Shown here: positions 1 through 6,869 of the stretch, piece after piece
How the letters are laid out: each line of letters begins with the position of its first letter
How positions within the stretch are numbered: position 1 is the stretch's first letter
Assembly (NCBI GenBank): GCA_964407825.1
Contig: CAYOXD010000092.1
Coordinates: 1-12,979, forward strand
Direction: 5' to 3'
DNA from: CAYOXD01 sp964407825
GTDB lineage: Bacteria > Desulfobacterota > Desulfobacteria > Desulfobacterales > JAFDDL01
Length of the DNA: 12,979 bases
Made by a program: the position numbers and the translations under genes
Notes under the pieces: generated by a model
The model's input: the letters and a program-made list of their open reading frames with translations, nothing else
The model's database searches: none
Told to the model about the DNA's origin: nothing

Positions 1-235
1 CAAGTAGAGTCGAGCCGGTGTTATTCGAACCGTATATGTAACTTTTATCGGCATTAATTCCCTGCGCATATGCCCCACCATTGGCATAATATGTGCCATA
101 CCACCAGCCATTATATCCATATCCCATTTGGGGAGAAGGTCCAGCAAGGCTAAATGTATAACTGACATCAGCAAAAGCGCTCCCAGTCAAAAATAAAAAC
201 AAGACCAAGCAGGTCAACAATACTGTCTTTTTCAT
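1..235 (-). CDS. Small exported protein of unknown function, 5' part only (cut by window edge)
   Basis: Reading leftwards from an ATG at 235, an open frame of 78 codons runs off the window without a stop. The product starts MKKTVLLTCLVLFLFLTGSA followed by FA-DVSYTF. This is a textbook Sec signal peptide: two lysines, a hydrophobic core of about 15 residues, and probable cleavage after an A-F-A motif near residue 23. The mature part is rich in Gly, Tyr, Asn and Ser (for example YGYNGWWYGTYYANGG), as in surface or periplasmic proteins, but I recognise no family. GGAG lies about 10 bases before the ATG and a sigma-54-like promoter about 85 bases upstream. By hand count the coding part is about 43% GC, far below its neighbours, which may mean recent acquisition or an unusual composition. 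Existence of the gene is well supported; its function is unknown. Confidence 0.7.
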   Translation of the reverse strand, partial: MKKTVLLTCLVLFLFLTGSAFADVSYTFSLAGPSPQMGYGYNGWWYGTYYANGGAYAQGINADKSYIYGSNNTGSTLL

Positions 236-318
236 AAGCCATTTTCTCCGTGAATGAGGGGGTATCGAAATATGGTAAATTCAATCCACAATTACAAAAT
301 CCATTATAAAAAAGTGAG

Positions 319-334
319 TGCAAAACAAATGCCA
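319..334 (-). promoter_or_regulatory. Sigma-54 (RpoN) -24/-12 promoter candidate for the left-edge exported protein
   Basis: On the minus strand the sequence is TGGCATTTGTTTTGCA. It fits the RpoN consensus TGGCAC-N5-TTGCA: GG and GC are separated by exactly 10 bases, the -24 box reads TGGCAT and the -12 box TTGCA. The predicted start is near 308, giving a leader of about 70 bases before the ATG at 235. The site lies in AT-rich non-coding DNA and points at the gene. A bacterial enhancer-binding protein would be needed for activation; none is visible in the window. Confidence 0.55.
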
Positions 335-420
335 TAATTAACGAAAATTTATCAACTGTATTTTCAACAGATTACAATTCAAGCCCTCCCCGCACCTACT
401 TAAAATTATGGTGTTTCTTT

Positions 421-461
421 CCCAAAAGTATGTACTGAATTTCACAATCCACTCCATACTT
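421..461 (-). terminator. Weak candidate terminator downstream of the LOG-domain gene
   Basis: AAGTATG (426-432) and CATACTT (455-461) are 7-base complementary arms around a 22-base loop. In the minus direction they are followed by only four Ts and then GGG. The arms start about 15 bases after the stop codon at 476. The loop is large and the T-tract short, so this is a weak candidate. Confidence 0.22.
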
Positions 462-475
462 CACAACAAATTGGC

Positions 476-2458
476 TCAAAAAAGATGCAGCCGGCTGCGG
501 TAGGCCTCGATGACGCGCTCCGGATCATCGGTGATGACGATGTTGTCCCAGATCCAGGCCGGCGCCCGGCCCCGGCGGATCATCTCCTGGATCTGGGCGG
601 CCATGCCGGACCAGAAAGTGCCGCTGCCCTCGGTGTCGAAGAGGATGATGGGGACGGGTTCCAGGATGGACAGCTTCATGTTGCAAAGGGTGATGCCGAG
701 CTCCTCCATGGAGCCAAGGCCCCCCACGTTGAAGATGGGGAAGGAGGCGATCTCGAACCACTTCTGGCGGCTGTGCCGGCAGGTGGACTGGAAGACCTGG
801 CAGAAATCCACCTCCGTTGTCATGGACTGGTCGGTGATCTCCAGGTAGTTGGCCCCCGAGAGGATCCCCCGCTCCCGGGCCAGGGTGTTGGCCTGCTCCA
901 TGACGCCGCTGCCGCCGCCCGTGACGATGCCGATGCGCCGTCCCCAGAACCCCACCAGGGCGTCCATGAGCCGTCCCAGGCCCTCGAACCCTTTCTCGGA
1001 TAGGACCATATTGGAGCCGTAAAAGGCAAAGAGCATGGACTTATGAAAGTCGGCCAGGCGCTCGGGGGCGACAAAATACCCCATGCCGTCGCGCAGGGTA
1101 TGCTCCATCAGGCGCCGGTTCACCCCAGAGACCCAGAAGGTATCCAGTCCGAAGGCGTGGTATTCGGCCAGGTGGTTGTGGTCCTGCTCGGATAAAAAGG
1201 GGCCGTGCTCCTTTGAGGCGTCCATGAAGTAAAGGGCCTTCACGAGCCCATCGGCGGCCAGGTTGATAAGATCCCGGTGTTCGAGAAGGTTCGGGAAATA
1301 TTTCATCACCACCATACCCGGCCGCCCGTCCAAGGTCTTTCGGAGATTCGCCGTGCCGTACCGGTGTCCGCAATGGCTCCGGACGGAAAAATCGCTCCGG
1401 GCGCCCACGCAGGCGGCCGGCGAGACGGGACAGCTCTCCTGCGGCCCGTTGGTAAAGACCCGGGCCTCCCTGACGGGGTCCCCCTGACCGGATCTCACCA
1501 CCGCCACGGGCCGGTGGAGGTAGTGGCAGGTGCCGGAAGGCTGGCTGTCCAGAAGCTTCTCCAGGTTCCGCATCTCCCGGTAGCTATAGAGTCGCACGCC
1601 GTGGGCGGAGGTCCGGGGCGCAGATCTTCGCTCGGTCTTGGGGACCCGGTAGACCTTGGCTGAAATCAGGGGATTTACAATGGGCTGCCCGCTGCCGTTG
1701 ACGATCTCGAGGTAGATCCGGATCCCCCGGGTCTTGATGGGATCCAGAATGGTGGCCGGCAGATGTTTTCCCAGGGAAAACCCGCTCTGGAGCGCCACGT
1801 AATGCTCGTTGAGATACATGGAGCAGGTGGTGATGACCCCCTGGCCCGGCGCCACGATCACGGCGGGAACCGGTTTCTGGATCTGGAACCGGTTCAGCAG
1901 TTCCCGGCCGTCATCCTGGAAGAGGATCCGTACGAGGGTTTCCCGGTCCAGCTCGGACTTCAAGGTGCACACCACCTTGTGGGGAGAGATCAGGATGCTC
2001 CCGTCACTGGAAATGGTGGTGGAGGCCGGCAGCTTCAGGGTGGAGCGCTCGATGGCCGCCATCACCTCCCCGGAGGTGAGAAGGGCATCGGGGTTGAGAT
2101 ATACCAGGCGGCCGATGGGAAGGCCGGGGGTAAAGACCTCCTTGAGGATCTCAAATCCCGGGTACCCCTGGATCACCGCGGAAGCCGAAAGATCCAGAAG
2201 GAGGGTGTTTCCCTCCAGCCGCTCGACGCTGGGCGGCTCTCCCTGGATGCTCACCCCCAGGCGCGCGATTCTTGAGCGCTCGCTGAAGACCAGATGCTCG
2301 GCATGATGCTTCAGACGTTCCACGAATGCGTCGGTCAGCTCGAAGGCGGCCTGAAAGCGAACCCCCTGGTGGTTGGATTCTTTTACCTCGCTTATCACCC
2401 CGTCCCCGGACTGGAGCAGTCCCCGGAACGAGCGGTTGTCCCATCGTTTTCGACTCAT
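476..2458 (-). CDS. Large LOG-domain (lysine-decarboxylase-like) Rossmann protein, 660 aa
   Basis: The C-terminal part (about residues 370-660) is a LOG-family domain, the fold of cytokinin riboside-monophosphate phosphoribohydrolases and nucleotide 5'-monophosphate nucleosidases such as PpnN. It has a Gly-rich nucleotide loop TGGGSGVMEQA (513-523) and the active-site region FNVGGLGSMEEL (576-587), which corresponds to PGGxGTxxE of the family with Pro changed to Val and Thr to Ser; Glu585 and Glu586 are kept. Residues 1-370 form a beta-rich region I do not recognise, including a Cys/His cluster (C311, C343, C350, C363 with nearby His). Simple LOG proteins have about 180-220 residues, so this is a large variant. 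I chose ATG 2458 because CAGGGAACCTT precedes it at good spacing; upstream in-frame starts overlap the thioesterase gene. It is probably last in an operon with the two genes upstream. Nucleotide N-glycosidase activity is inference. Confidence 0.7.
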   Translation of the reverse strand: MSRKRWDNRSFRGLLQSGDGVISEVKESNHQGVRFQAAFELTDAFVERLKHHAEHLVFSERSRIARLGVSIQGEPPSVERLEGNTLLLDLSASAVIQGYPGFEILKEVFTPGLPIGRLVYLNPDALLTSGEVMAAIERSTLKLPASTTISSDGSILISPHKVVCTLKSELDRETLVRILFQDDGRELLNRFQIQKPVPAVIVAPGQGVITTCSMYLNEHYVALQSGFSLGKHLPATILDPIKTRGIRIYLEIVNGSGQPIVNPLISAKVYRVPKTERRSAPRTSAHGVRLYSYREMRNLEKLLDSQPSGTCHYLHRPVAVVRSGQGDPVREARVFTNGPQESCPVSPAACVGARSDFSVRSHCGHRYGTANLRKTLDGRPGMVVMKYFPNLLEHRDLINLAADGLVKALYFMDASKEHGPFLSEQDHNHLAEYHAFGLDTFWVSGVNRRLMEHTLRDGMGYFVAPERLADFHKSMLFAFYGSNMVLSEKGFEGLGRLMDALVGFWGRRIGIVTGGGSGVMEQANTLARERGILSGANYLEITDQSMTTEVDFCQVFQSTCRHSRQKWFEIASFPIFNVGGLGSMEELGITLCNMKLSILEPVPIILFDTEGSGTFWSGMAAQIQEMIRRGRAPAWIWDNIVITDDPERVIEAYRSRLHLF

Positions 2459-2507
2459 AAGGTTCCCTGATGCTGCGTTAGCTCTTAGCCAATAGCTACC
2501 GCCAACG

Positions 2508-3041
2508 CTATGCCCCTCCATTCTCTGGGGTCGTTGTTGCCTGGTGAACGTCATCTCCCGCGCTTTCGAACCGCCTGGCCCGCACCGCCACCACCTCCGC
2601 CGTCGCGCAGACAAGATCCCCCGCGGAAAGCGAGCAGGTGATAAGCGCCTTCCTCTCATGAAATTCCTTGACCTGCGCGCGCAGGACCAGCTCGCAGCCC
2701 ATGGGGGTGGGCCTGAGGTAGGTAACGTTCAGATTCGCCGTAACGTAGAGGAGGGCGGGCTCCGTGCCCGGTGCCCGGCCCTCGGCATCAAATGCCGCGG
2801 CAACGGCGGTGCCGATGCAGTGGCAGTCCATGAGGCTGGCGATGAGCCCGCCATAGACGATGCCCGGATAGGCCGTGTAGTAGGCTTCCGGGGTAAACCG
2901 GAAAACCCCCTCCCGGCCGTCCCACTCGGTCCTCACGTGGAGTCCCTGGGCGTTTCGCCTGCCACAGCCATAGCAAATGGCCAGATCCTCCGGATAGTGG
3001 TCCTGGATGGCATCCTGTGTCATATCGGTCTTTTCGTTCAT
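2508..3041 (-). CDS. PaaI-like hotdog-fold thioesterase, 177 aa
   Basis: The protein carries the hotdog thioesterase signature YPGIVYGGLIASLMD (58-72), matching the HPGIVHGGLxxxLxD helix of PaaI/4HBT proteins, with Asp72 in the catalytic-acid position. The usual His of HGG is Tyr63 here. An N-terminal CYGCGRRNAQGL element (23-34) matches the CxxCGxxNxxGL lead-in common in this subgroup. The strand LNVTYLRPTPMGCELVLRA (104-122) is the typical beta region. Such enzymes hydrolyse acyl-CoA thioesters; the substrate cannot be read from sequence. The ATG at 3041 has only a weak GGA 5' of it, but the hexamer tract just upstream supplies AAGGA-like motifs at longer distance. It lies 52 bases after metY and 49 bases before the LOG-domain gene on the same strand, so co-transcription is likely. 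The C-terminal 20 residues look unstructured. Confidence 0.8.
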   Translation of the reverse strand: MNEKTDMTQDAIQDHYPEDLAICYGCGRRNAQGLHVRTEWDGREGVFRFTPEAYYTAYPGIVYGGLIASLMDCHCIGTAVAAAFDAEGRAPGTEPALLYVTANLNVTYLRPTPMGCELVLRAQVKEFHERKALITCSLSAGDLVCATAEVVAVRARRFESAGDDVHQATTTPENGGA

Positions 3042-3057
3042 AATCCGTTGCCGCGAT

Positions 3058-3093
3058 CCTTGTCCTCGTCCTTGTCCTTTTCGTTGTCGTTGC
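3058..3093. repeat. Degenerate hexanucleotide tract (CCTTGT)n-(CGTTGT)n
   Basis: Read on the plus strand, the tract breaks into hexamers CCTTGT, CCTCGT, CCTTGT, CCTTTT, CGTTGT, CGTTGC. It begins right after the metY stop codon (TGA, 3096-3094 on the minus strand) and ends 17 bases before the thioesterase ATG. The switch from CCTTGY-type to CGTTGT-type units, in the same order and orientation, recurs at 12905-12979. In the transcript it reads as purine-rich AAGGAC-type repeats. Confidence 0.75.
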
Positions 3094-4380
3094 TCACCGT
3101 TCGCTTTCCTTCAAGGCCTGATCAATATCATATATAATATCCTCAACATGCTCAATCCCGACGGACAACCGGATGAGCTCCGGCGTGATGCCGCAGGCCT
3201 GCTGCTGCGCAACCGACAGCTGGGAGTGGGTGGTGCTGGCCGGGTGGATGGCCAGGCTCTTTGCGTCCCCCACATTGGCCAGGTGGGAGATGAGCCCCAG
3301 GGAGTCGATAAACCTGCCGCCCCGTTCCGCCCCCCCCCGGATGCCGAAGACCACCATGCCGCCGAACCCGTTTTGAAACTGGGCCGAGGCCACGGCATGG
3401 GCCGGATCTTCCGGAAGGCCCGGGTAGCGCACCCAGGCGACCGACGGGTGCTGCCGCAGATGCATGGCCACGGCCATGGCGTTCTGGCAGTGCCGCTGCA
3501 TGCGAAGCGCCAGGGTTTCGATGCCCTGTAAAAAGAGCCAGGCGTTGTCCGGACTGATGCAGGCGCCCAGGTTTCGAAGGGGCACCAGCCGCATCCGCAG
3601 GATAAAGGCCAGGTGATTTTGCTCCCCCAGGTCGTGGGCGTACCGGATGCCGTGGTAGGAGGGATCCGGCACGTTGTAAAGGGAAAACCGGGGATTGGTC
3701 CAGTCGAACCGGCCGCTGTCCACTACGACGCCGCCGATTCCCGTGCCATGCCCCCCCAGCCACTTGGTCAGGGAATGGACCACGATATCCGCCCCATGGT
3801 CAAGGGGCCTGAAGAGATAGGGGGTGGTGAAGGTGGCATCCACCGCAAGGGGCAGGCCGTGACCATGGGCCACCTCCGCGATGGCCTGGATGTCGGCCAC
3901 ATCCAGCACGGGGTTCCCGATGGCCTCGACAAAGACGAGCCGGGTCCTCTCGTTGATGGCCGCGGAGAAGTTGTCGGGGGTCCCCGGATCCACCAGCCGG
4001 ACCTTGATCCCCAGATCCGGCAGGATGTCCTGGAACATGGTGACCGTGCCGCCGTAAAGGTTACGGGCCGCCACCACCTCATCCCCCTGGCGGCAGACGT
4101 TGATCACCGTGTAGAAGATGGCTGAAGTTCCGGAGGCCAGCGCCAAGGCGCCGGCGCCCCCCTCCAGGGCGCTGATACGGTCTTCCAGGATCTCCTGGGT
4201 CGGATTCATCAGACGCGTGTAAATATTCCCCCGCTGCTTCAGGGAAAAAAGATCCGCCGCATGCTGTGTGCTCTCGAAGAGATACGAGCTGGTGCGATAG
4301 ACCGGCACGGCCCGGGAGCGGCTCTCGTCGATGTGAGTGCCCGCGTGGAGCGCCAGGGTTTCAAAATGTTGGGATTTCAT
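3094..4380 (-). CDS. metY: O-acetylhomoserine sulfhydrylase / aminocarboxypropyltransferase (MetY), 428 aa
   Basis: This is a PLP-dependent Cys/Met-metabolism enzyme that makes L-homocysteine from O-acetyl-L-homoserine and sulfide in the cytoplasm. The N-terminus ETLALHAG (7-14), the YTRLMNPT element with Tyr54 and Arg56, ASGTSA (82-87, phosphate binding), VDAT with Asp181, and SLTKW with Schiff-base Lys206 are all in the order expected for the family. HPASTTHSQLS and IRLSVGIEHVEDI close the C-terminal domain. Length and the GGHGTGIGG segment after the lysine favour MetY over cystathionine gamma-synthase or gamma-lyase, although methionine gamma-lyase cannot be fully excluded. The ATG at 4380 follows a strong GAGGGGG ribosome-binding site at six bases. 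That site can pair with an upstream CCCCC run. A run of nine G (3330-3338) lies inside the gene. It heads a leftward operon with the thioesterase and LOG-domain genes. Confidence 0.9.
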   Translation of the reverse strand: MKSQHFETLALHAGTHIDESRSRAVPVYRTSSYLFESTQHAADLFSLKQRGNIYTRLMNPTQEILEDRISALEGGAGALALASGTSAIFYTVINVCRQGDEVVAARNLYGGTVTMFQDILPDLGIKVRLVDPGTPDNFSAAINERTRLVFVEAIGNPVLDVADIQAIAEVAHGHGLPLAVDATFTTPYLFRPLDHGADIVVHSLTKWLGGHGTGIGGVVVDSGRFDWTNPRFSLYNVPDPSYHGIRYAHDLGEQNHLAFILRMRLVPLRNLGACISPDNAWLFLQGIETLALRMQRHCQNAMAVAMHLRQHPSVAWVRYPGLPEDPAHAVASAQFQNGFGGMVVFGIRGGAERGGRFIDSLGLISHLANVGDAKSLAIHPASTTHSQLSVAQQQACGITPELIRLSVGIEHVEDIIYDIDQALKESER

Positions 4381-4386
4381 GGTGGA

Positions 4387-4433
4387 CCCCCTCTATGGTA
4401 TAAGTCAGAGGACGGCAGACTGAGTATAGGGGG
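4387..4433 (-). promoter_or_regulatory. Possible hairpin masking the metY ribosome-binding site
   Basis: In the metY leader (minus strand) CCCCCTAT (4433-4426) can pair with ATAGAGGGGG (4396-4387), allowing a small bulge; the second arm is the metY Shine-Dalgarno. A short inner AGTC/GACT pairing is also possible. The leader does not match any SAM riboswitch class I can recall. The pairing is visible in the sequence; a regulatory role is inference. Confidence 0.3.
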
Positions 4434-4458
4434 AAAGCCTACCAGAAATCTTCGCAAG

Positions 4459-4486
4459 TTCAAGAACGAATTGAAATGTTTAAAAT
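4459..4486 (+). promoter_or_regulatory. Weak sigma-70-type promoter candidate for the LUD operon
   Basis: The divergent spacer between metY and the LUD gene is AT-rich only around 4440-4510. TTCAAG (4459-4464) and TAAAAT (4481-4486) are 16 bases apart and would start transcription near 4493. An overlapping alternative is TTGAAA (4471-4476) with TATAGA (4492-4497) at a short 15-base spacing. Neither pair is strong. Confidence 0.25.
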
Positions 4487-4547
4487 ATGCGTATAGAACC
4501 CATTCAAACTTCAACAGCACCCTCTCTTCTCGAACAAGGAGACAACC

Positions 4548-5201
4548 ATGGAAGAACCAATTCAGAATTACTGGGAAAAACGCCTGGGCGACCTGAAGCG
4601 GGCCCTGGAGAAGAACAATTTCGAGGTCTTCATGGCCAGGGACACGGACGAGGCAAGGGCCGTCGTGGAAAATGACATACTGCCCGGTATCCGGCCGAAA
4701 ACCCTCTCCTGGGGCGGATCCATGACCTTCGTGGCCACCGGTCTCTATCATTCTCTCAGGGAGGCCCCCGGGTACGAGGTGATCGACACCTTCGACAGGC
4801 GCATTCCCAGGGAAGAGATGATGGAGCGCCGCCGCCGGGCGCTGCTGGTGGATCTCTTCCTGACCGGCACCAATGCCGTCACCGAGGCCGGGCACCTGGT
4901 CAACCTCGATATGCAGGGCAACCGGGTGGCCGCCATCACCCACGGCCCCCGGCACGTGGTGGTGCTGGTGGGCAGGAACAAGCTGGTGAAAAATCTCGAG
5001 GAGGCCATGTACCGGATCAAGAACTACGCGGCGCCCGTCAACACCATGCGCCTGGACATGAAGACCCCCTGCGCCGAAACGGGCCGCTGCCAGGACTGCT
5101 CGGCGCCCGATCGCATCTGCAACTCCTGGGTGATCACGGAAAAATCCTGGCCCAAGGGGCGAACCCGGATCGTCCTCATCAACCAGGACCTGGGGTTCTA
5201 G
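4548..5201 (+). CDS. LUD-domain protein (LutC/YkgG-like, former DUF162), 217 aa
   Basis: The core motif GTNAVTEAGHLVNLDMQGNR (107-126) followed by ITHGPRHVVVLVGRNKL is the hallmark of the LUD superfamily, known from LutB and LutC of the LutABC lactate-oxidation complex. The N-terminal part with LSWGGSMT (53-60) also fits the fold. This single-domain form carries four cysteines near the C-terminus (C175, C181, C184, C191, spacing C-x5-C-x2-C-x6-C), a possible metal or Fe-S site; such a tail is, to my recollection, usual in this stand-alone subgroup. No LutA or LutB gene is nearby, so a lactate role is not supported by context. ATG 4548 follows AAGGAG at about seven bases, a strong ribosome-binding site. 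The stop is directly followed by the start codon of the next gene, so translation is probably coupled. Confidence 0.85.
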   Translation: MEEPIQNYWEKRLGDLKRALEKNNFEVFMARDTDEARAVVENDILPGIRPKTLSWGGSMTFVATGLYHSLREAPGYEVIDTFDRRIPREEMMERRRRALLVDLFLTGTNAVTEAGHLVNLDMQGNRVAAITHGPRHVVVLVGRNKLVKNLEEAMYRIKNYAAPVNTMRLDMKTPCAETGRCQDCSAPDRICNSWVITEKSWPKGRTRIVLINQDLGF

Positions 5202-6869
5202 GTGCGCCTGGCCTTCTTCGTCAGCGCCCACGGGTTCGGCCACGCGGCCCGCGCCTGCGCGGTCATGTCCGCCATCGCCGGTCTGGACGGAGACTGTGGC
5301 TTCGACATCTTTACCCAGGTTCCCCGCTGGTTCTTCGAGGATTCCCTGGCCGCCGATTTCCATCACCACCCGGTCATGACCGACGTGGGGCTGGTCCAAA
5401 AATCCCCCCTCCATGCGGATCTGGAAAAAACCCTGGATGCGCTGACCGCCTTTTTGCCCTTTCCGGATACGACCGTCGAGGCGCTGGCCCGGGAGGTGAC
5501 GGGCAGGGGCTGCAGGGCCGTGGTCTGCGACATCTCCCCCCTGGGGATCGCCGTGGCCGGGGCGGCCGGGCTTCCCTCCATCCTGGTGGAAAATTTCACC
5601 TGGGACTGGCTCTACGAGCCCTACGTGGATGCCCATCCCCGGTTCCAGGAGGTTATCGGCACCCTCGGACGGCAGTTTCGATCCGCCACCGTGCATATTC
5701 AAACCGATCCGGTCTGCAGCGTCCGGCCCCGGGCGGTCCGGCTCTTTCCCATCAGCCGCCCTGCCCGGACACCGGCCAAGAAAGTACGGGAAGGGCTTGG
5801 GATCCCCGAGGGGATGCCCGTGGTGCTTATCTCCATGGGGGGCGTCCCCTCGCGCCTCCAATGCCTGGAACGGCTCGGGGACCGGTCGGACGTATGCTTT
5901 ATCCTCCCCCACCACATCCCCGACTGCAGGCGCCGGGGCAACCTGATTCAGCTGCCCATGCGCTCCGCGCACTATCACCCGGACCTGGTCGGGGCCGTTA
6001 CCGCGGTGGTGGGCAAGGTCGGCTACAGCACCCTGGCGGAGGCATGCCACGCCGGCAAGCCCTTCGGCTACATCGCTCGCGCGGGGTTCAGGGAGTCGGA
6101 TACCCTTGCGGCCTATGCCGACGCCTTTGCCGCGGGCATGCCCATCTCCGAGGCGGCCTTTGAAGACGGCCGGTGGCTGAGGGAATTGGACCGACTTGTG
6201 GAAACGCCGCCCCCAAGAGCCCTTCCCAATGCAGCCGGGCAGGCGGCCGCCCTTATACTGGAATGCGCCCGGGGACGGTTGAAGCCCGAGGGTCTCGCCC
6301 GAACGACGCCCTGCCCCCCGCGGTTCGACCCCTTCTGCGTGAGAGAGGCCCGGGATATCCGGAACCGGCTCTCGGATGCCTTCGTGCAGGCCCTGGCAGG
6401 GGACGATCCGGCGTTGCTGGACCGGGTGGCCCAGGATCTTCTGGGCCGCACCAGCGGTTTTGTCCATCGTCAGTACATCGCCGACCGTCTGGAGCGCTAC
6501 GGCCGGGTGTTGCGCCGGATCGAACGCCAGGGCCTCACCCATCCCCTGGACCAGGTGATCCCCGTCTGGAATGCCGGGCTCTTTTTCGAATGCCACGAGC
6601 TTCTCGAACCGCTCTGGATGAACGCCTCCGGTAATCGGCGGGAGGCCCTCAAGGGACTGATCAAGGCCGCGGGCGTCTATGTCCATCACGACGGCGGCAA
6701 TCCCACGGCAGCCGAAAGCCTCGCGACCAAGGCCGCGCATCTATTGGAGCGCTATCCAGACGAGTTCTCCTTTATCGGCAACGCCCATGAGCTGCTGGCG
6801 GCGCTGCGGGACCCGGCAGGCCCCGCGCCCCGGCTGAAACCACCTGAAAAGAGGTCACAAAAAACATAG
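5202..6869 (+). CDS. Glycosyltransferase-like (GT-B) protein fused to a C-terminal DUF309 domain, 555 aa
   Basis: Residues 1-355 look like a GT-B glycosyltransferase: MRLAFFVSAHGFGHAAR at the N-terminus resembles the Gly-rich acceptor-side loop of MurG/UGT-type enzymes. VVGKVGYSTLAEACHAGKP (269-287) resembles the donor-nucleotide segment with its conserved Gly and Glu, and VVLISMGG (207-214) marks the second Rossmann half. Residues 455-515 match DUF309: VWNAGLFFECHELLEPLW with His465-Glu466, then ALKGLIKAAGVYVHHDGGN. A linker of about 100 residues joins them. No signal peptide or membrane helix is evident, so it should be cytosolic or peripheral. The start is GTG at 5202, abutting the LUD stop; no in-frame ATG upstream is possible. 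The stop overlaps the Nudix GTG by one base. The sugar donor and acceptor are unknown. The DUF309 call is strong from the HE motif; the glycosyltransferase call is moderate. Confidence 0.75.
   Translation: MRLAFFVSAHGFGHAARACAVMSAIAGLDGDCGFDIFTQVPRWFFEDSLAADFHHHPVMTDVGLVQKSPLHADLEKTLDALTAFLPFPDTTVEALAREVTGRGCRAVVCDISPLGIAVAGAAGLPSILVENFTWDWLYEPYVDAHPRFQEVIGTLGRQFRSATVHIQTDPVCSVRPRAVRLFPISRPARTPAKKVREGLGIPEGMPVVLISMGGVPSRLQCLERLGDRSDVCFILPHHIPDCRRRGNLIQLPMRSAHYHPDLVGAVTAVVGKVGYSTLAEACHAGKPFGYIARAGFRESDTLAAYADAFAAGMPISEAAFEDGRWLRELDRLVETPPPRALPNAAGQAAALILECARGRLKPEGLARTTPCPPRFDPFCVREARDIRNRLSDAFVQALAGDDPALLDRVAQDLLGRTSGFVHRQYIADRLERYGRVLRRIERQGLTHPLDQVIPVWNAGLFFECHELLEPLWMNASGNRREALKGLIKAAGVYVHHDGGNPTAAESLATKAAHLLERYPDEFSFIGNAHELLAALRDPAGPAPRLKPPEKRSQKT

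Larger units (their letters stand above)
236..475. other. AT-rich intergenic spacer
   Basis: This stretch of about 240 bases is markedly AT-rich and has no convincing open frame on either strand. It separates the tail of the LOG-domain gene (stop at 476, minus strand) from the exported protein at 235. It holds the -24/-12 promoter at 319-334 and a weak inverted repeat at 426-461. Confidence 0.6.

Noticed and set aside
2459..2659. N-terminal extension of the LOG-domain protein to 727 residues
   Set aside because: The extension overlaps the thioesterase gene, is Arg-rich and low in complexity, and lacks a ribosome-binding site as good as the one before ATG 2458.
4381..4547. SAM riboswitch upstream of metY
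   Set aside because: I could not identify the conserved core of any SAM riboswitch class; only a simple ribosome-binding-site hairpin is visible.
4377..6740. Long 787-codon open frame on the minus strand
   Set aside because: It lies antisense to the LUD and GT-DUF309 genes, which have clear family motifs. The product is Gly/Pro/His-rich with no recognisable domain, as expected for an antisense frame in GC-rich DNA.
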